A stretch of 47,789 nucleotides of DNA. Origin: a virus. The stretch is taken from the IMG/VR virus record IMGVR_UViG_3300010370_003461, positions 1 through 47,789 of that record. One strand, given 5' to 3'. This document shows, piece after piece, positions 45,811 to 47,789 of the stretch. The translations under genes and the position numbers were made by a program. Positions within the stretch are counted from its first letter, which is position 1. Every line of letters begins with the position of its first letter. The notes beneath the pieces are model-generated. The model ran no database searches. It was given only the letters and a program-made list of their open reading frames with translations, and had not been told where the DNA came from.

Positions 45811-47789
45811 ATGGCACTTCAAAATTTATTAAAACCACAAGTTGATCTTCCAGTATTTGAGTGGATGCGCTTTGCGCCAGTCGCAACAGCCAGCACTTCT
45901 GTTTTGGTGTCTTCAGATGAAAAAGCACGGTATATGTACTACATCAACGCCCAAGCCATGTGGCGCTATGACACATACAGTGATTCTTGGCAGGAATGCG
46001 CTCCCCCAAATATTGCGCCCGTTACTGCTGTCGCAGCTAAATACGGAGCTTACTCAGGCAGCAGAGGACACACCATCAGCGCAACCTCCACCACTATTAC
46101 AGTTGGTGGGCTTGGTAGACTTGGTAACCTGTGCATTGGGAACAAAATTCGTATAATTGCAGGCACAGGAGCAGGACAAGAGAGAACCATTACGGCTGTT
46201 TCTGATGGTGTCATCCACGATAACGGATTGGCAACAACCGCAAGTGCAACCCAAATTGGTGACTCCACAAAGAAGTGGCGAGTAAATCAGTGGGATGGAT
46301 ACAATGTTAGGCTTACCTATAGCACTGGTCAGTCACAGATTCGCAGAATTCTGTACAACGACACCACCACGCTTACCCTTTCCGACACTAACCACCAGGC
46401 AGTTGACTCATTCAACAACACAGGCTTCTCTGCGGTGGCTCCGTTTGCGGTTCCTGTCACTACTGCTGGATCACAGACTCACTTTGTCATAGAGTCCACT
46501 GAACTTACCGTGAACACCTCTTGGAATGTCACACCAGATGCAAGTTCCATCTACCAGATTATGACAGGTGGAATATGGCTGCTTTCAGCAGCATCCGCAA
46601 CACCGTTTGCGTCTTGGCAGTTCTACGACATTCTGCTGGACACATGGTTTACCAAGACTCCCGGTGGTCCAATGCATTTTGCTGCTGCACTGGGCACGGA
46701 TTTTGCAATAGACCGCACAGGCGAGGCAGGCGGGGTGTTTGTAAGTGGTGTCACTGCTTCTTCGGCTACTGCAAAAACTTTGGTGCATAGTGGAGCAACC
46801 TACGATTACAACCGATACACCAATCACCAGATACGAATTGTGTCAGGCACAGGAGTCGGTCAACGCAGACGCATTGCTGCACACACCGCAGATACATTCT
46901 ATATTGACCACAAGTGGGACATCACCCCCGACAATACATCAGGTTATGCCGTATACGGTGATACGGACAAGATGTGGTTGGCAGGCAACGGTTCTGCTGC
47001 CCTGCTTCAGTATTCAGTGGAAAAAGACTTGTGGGCAAGCGCACCGATAGTGGATTCAGGCGTTGCTCGTCAGATATCCGCCACCCCCGCTGCGGGAAAC
47101 ACGGGTTCATATGGTCCTCCCCACGAAGGATACGCAATCACAAGCATTACCTATTCTGCAAGCGGTATTTTGACTGTTGCGGTAAATGCGGGCGGCACGA
47201 ACTATGTGGTTGGTGACTTGGTTACTTGTTCCACCACAGGTTCAGGCGGTCAAGCATATGTTACTTCTGTTAGTTCTACAGGTGCAGTAACAGGACTTCA
47301 ACTTGCAGCATCAGGTAGCGGATACTCTAACGGATCATCTAACACCACAGGCGGCAGCGGTTCCGGTCTTACCATAACCCTGACAGTTGGAAAGGTCGGA
47401 AATGTGGTAACCGCAGTAAACCACGATTTCCGTCATGGTGAGTATGCAACCATTGCAGGATGTGCCACCGAAACCACATTTAATGCCACTTTCCAAATTA
47501 TAGGCACATCATCTCTGACCACATTCAGCATTGCTGCAAACGCTTCTGCCGCAGCAAGCCCTACGGCTGCAAGTTCGCTGACCACATCCTTGATTGTGGA
47601 TGCGGCTCAAAATTGGACAACAAACGAGCATGTTGGTCGTGTAGTGTTTGTACAGACTGCGGGCACATCTCCAACCAACTTGGGAGCAAGACGCATTACT
47701 GCAAATACTGCAACAACATTAACTTTGTCCTCTGCAATTTCGGCAATGACGAACGGCCAGTCTCGTTATGTGATTCAGGAAGCACGACC
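45811..47789 (+). CDS. Long repeat-containing virion protein (partial, 3' end outside window)
   Basis: The frame from the ATG at 45811 (ribosome site TAGGAAAT) has no stop to the end of the window, giving 659 residues and two leftover bases. It is not one of several short ORFs that appear in other frames here. It contains four degenerate strand repeats of the pattern x-V-R-I-x-x-G-T-G-x-G-Q-x-R-x-I followed by T-x-T-x-L, centred at about residues 115, 170, 350 and 625, and Gly/Ser-rich linkers. G+C is much higher than in the rest of the window (32 of 60 bases at 46981-47040). A beta-rich baseplate or fibre protein is likely; the function is unknown. Confidence 0.78.
   Translation, partial: MALQNLLKPQVDLPVFEWMRFAPVATASTSVLVSSDEKARYMYYINAQAMWRYDTYSDSWQECAPPNIAPVTAVAAKYGAYSGSRGHTISATSTTITVGGLGRLGNLCIGNKIRIIAGTGAGQERTITAVSDGVIHDNGLATTASATQIGDSTKKWRVNQWDGYNVRLTYSTGQSQIRRILYNDTTTLTLSDTNHQAVDSFNNTGFSAVAPFAVPVTTAGSQTHFVIESTELTVNTSWNVTPDASSIYQIMTGGIWLLSAASATPFASWQFYDILLDTWFTKTPGGPMHFAAALGTDFAIDRTGEAGGVFVSGVTASSATAKTLVHSGATYDYNRYTNHQIRIVSGTGVGQRRRIAAHTADTFYIDHKWDITPDNTSGYAVYGDTDKMWLAGNGSAALLQYSVEKDLWASAPIVDSGVARQISATPAAGNTGSYGPPHEGYAITSITYSASGILTVAVNAGGTNYVVGDLVTCSTTGSGGQAYVTSVSSTGAVTGLQLAASGSGYSNGSSNTTGGSGSGLTITLTVGKVGNVVTAVNHDFRHGEYATIAGCATETTFNATFQIIGTSSLTTFSIAANASAAASPTAASSLTTSLIVDAAQNWTTNEHVGRVVFVQTAGTSPTNLGARRITANTATTLTLSSAISAMTNGQSRYVIQEAR

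Noticed and set aside
45840-47216. Several short ORFs on both strands at the right end
   Set aside because: One long plus-strand frame from 45811 with a ribosome site runs through the whole region and explains them as shadows.
1-47789. tRNA genes, mobile elements, photosynthesis or host-metabolism genes
   Set aside because: No cloverleaf-like segments, transposase or integrase frames, or photosystem genes were recognised on either strand.

Overview
The window is a dense stretch of a T4-like tailed phage (contractile-tail myovirus) genome, cut at both ends. The evidence is a T4-type structural run (sheath end, tube, portal, prohead core, protease, scaffold, major capsid protein) plus T4-type recombination and replication genes (uvsW, uvsY, late sigma gp55, gp47/gp46, gp45, gp44/gp62, regA). 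Low G+C, a sugar cassette that includes a GT6-like enzyme, and very long collagen-like fibre genes suggest an aquatic or marine T4-like phage of the cyanophage or pelagiphage type. The host cannot be read from this sequence. No tRNA, CRISPR, integrase or transposase was seen, and there is no gene-free gap over 300 bases.

Layout. (1) 1-8024, + strand: head and tail genes, with a candidate late promoter before the scaffold gene and a strong terminator after the capsid gene, then a third tail-tube-family gene. (2) 8021-10643, - strand: an unknown protein, uvsW and uvsY. (3) 10740-23135, + strand: an AT-rich cassette of 14 sugar genes (glycosyltransferases resembling GT25, GT11, HtrL/YibB, GT4 and GT6, a carbamoyltransferase, two FkbM-like methyltransferases, a C-methyltransferase-like protein and two sugar-nucleotide short-chain dehydrogenases). 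(4) 23166-30167: late sigma gp55, overlapped by a GDP-mannose 4,6-dehydratase gene, then gp47-gp46-small basic ORF-gp45-gp44-gp62-regA. (5) 30176-47789: a GT2-like glycosyltransferase, a terminator, then virion fibre genes, including a 3,345-residue Gly-X-Gln collagen-like protein, a charged collagen-like protein and a final ORF running off the end.

How it may fit together. gp55 and the gp45 clamp are the late-transcription machinery of T4-like phages. Matching NATAAATA or TCTAAATA boxes lie before several virion genes and before uvsW, often overlapping the preceding stop codon. The sugar cassette and gp55 are instead preceded by TTGAcA-N16-TATATT boxes that look like host-type (early or middle) promoters. 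The most interesting hypothesis is that the sugar cassette and the GT2 gene build and attach a glycan to virion proteins, perhaps the collagen-like fibres. GT25, the family of the first cassette gene, includes known collagen glycosyltransferases. This is inference; host-surface modification is the main alternative.

The giant fibre has 17 copies of a conserved GSVGP(V/I)GYDGRRG module. After removing globular inserts, these lie mostly at about 110 residues or twice that, which suggests a long-range structural period.
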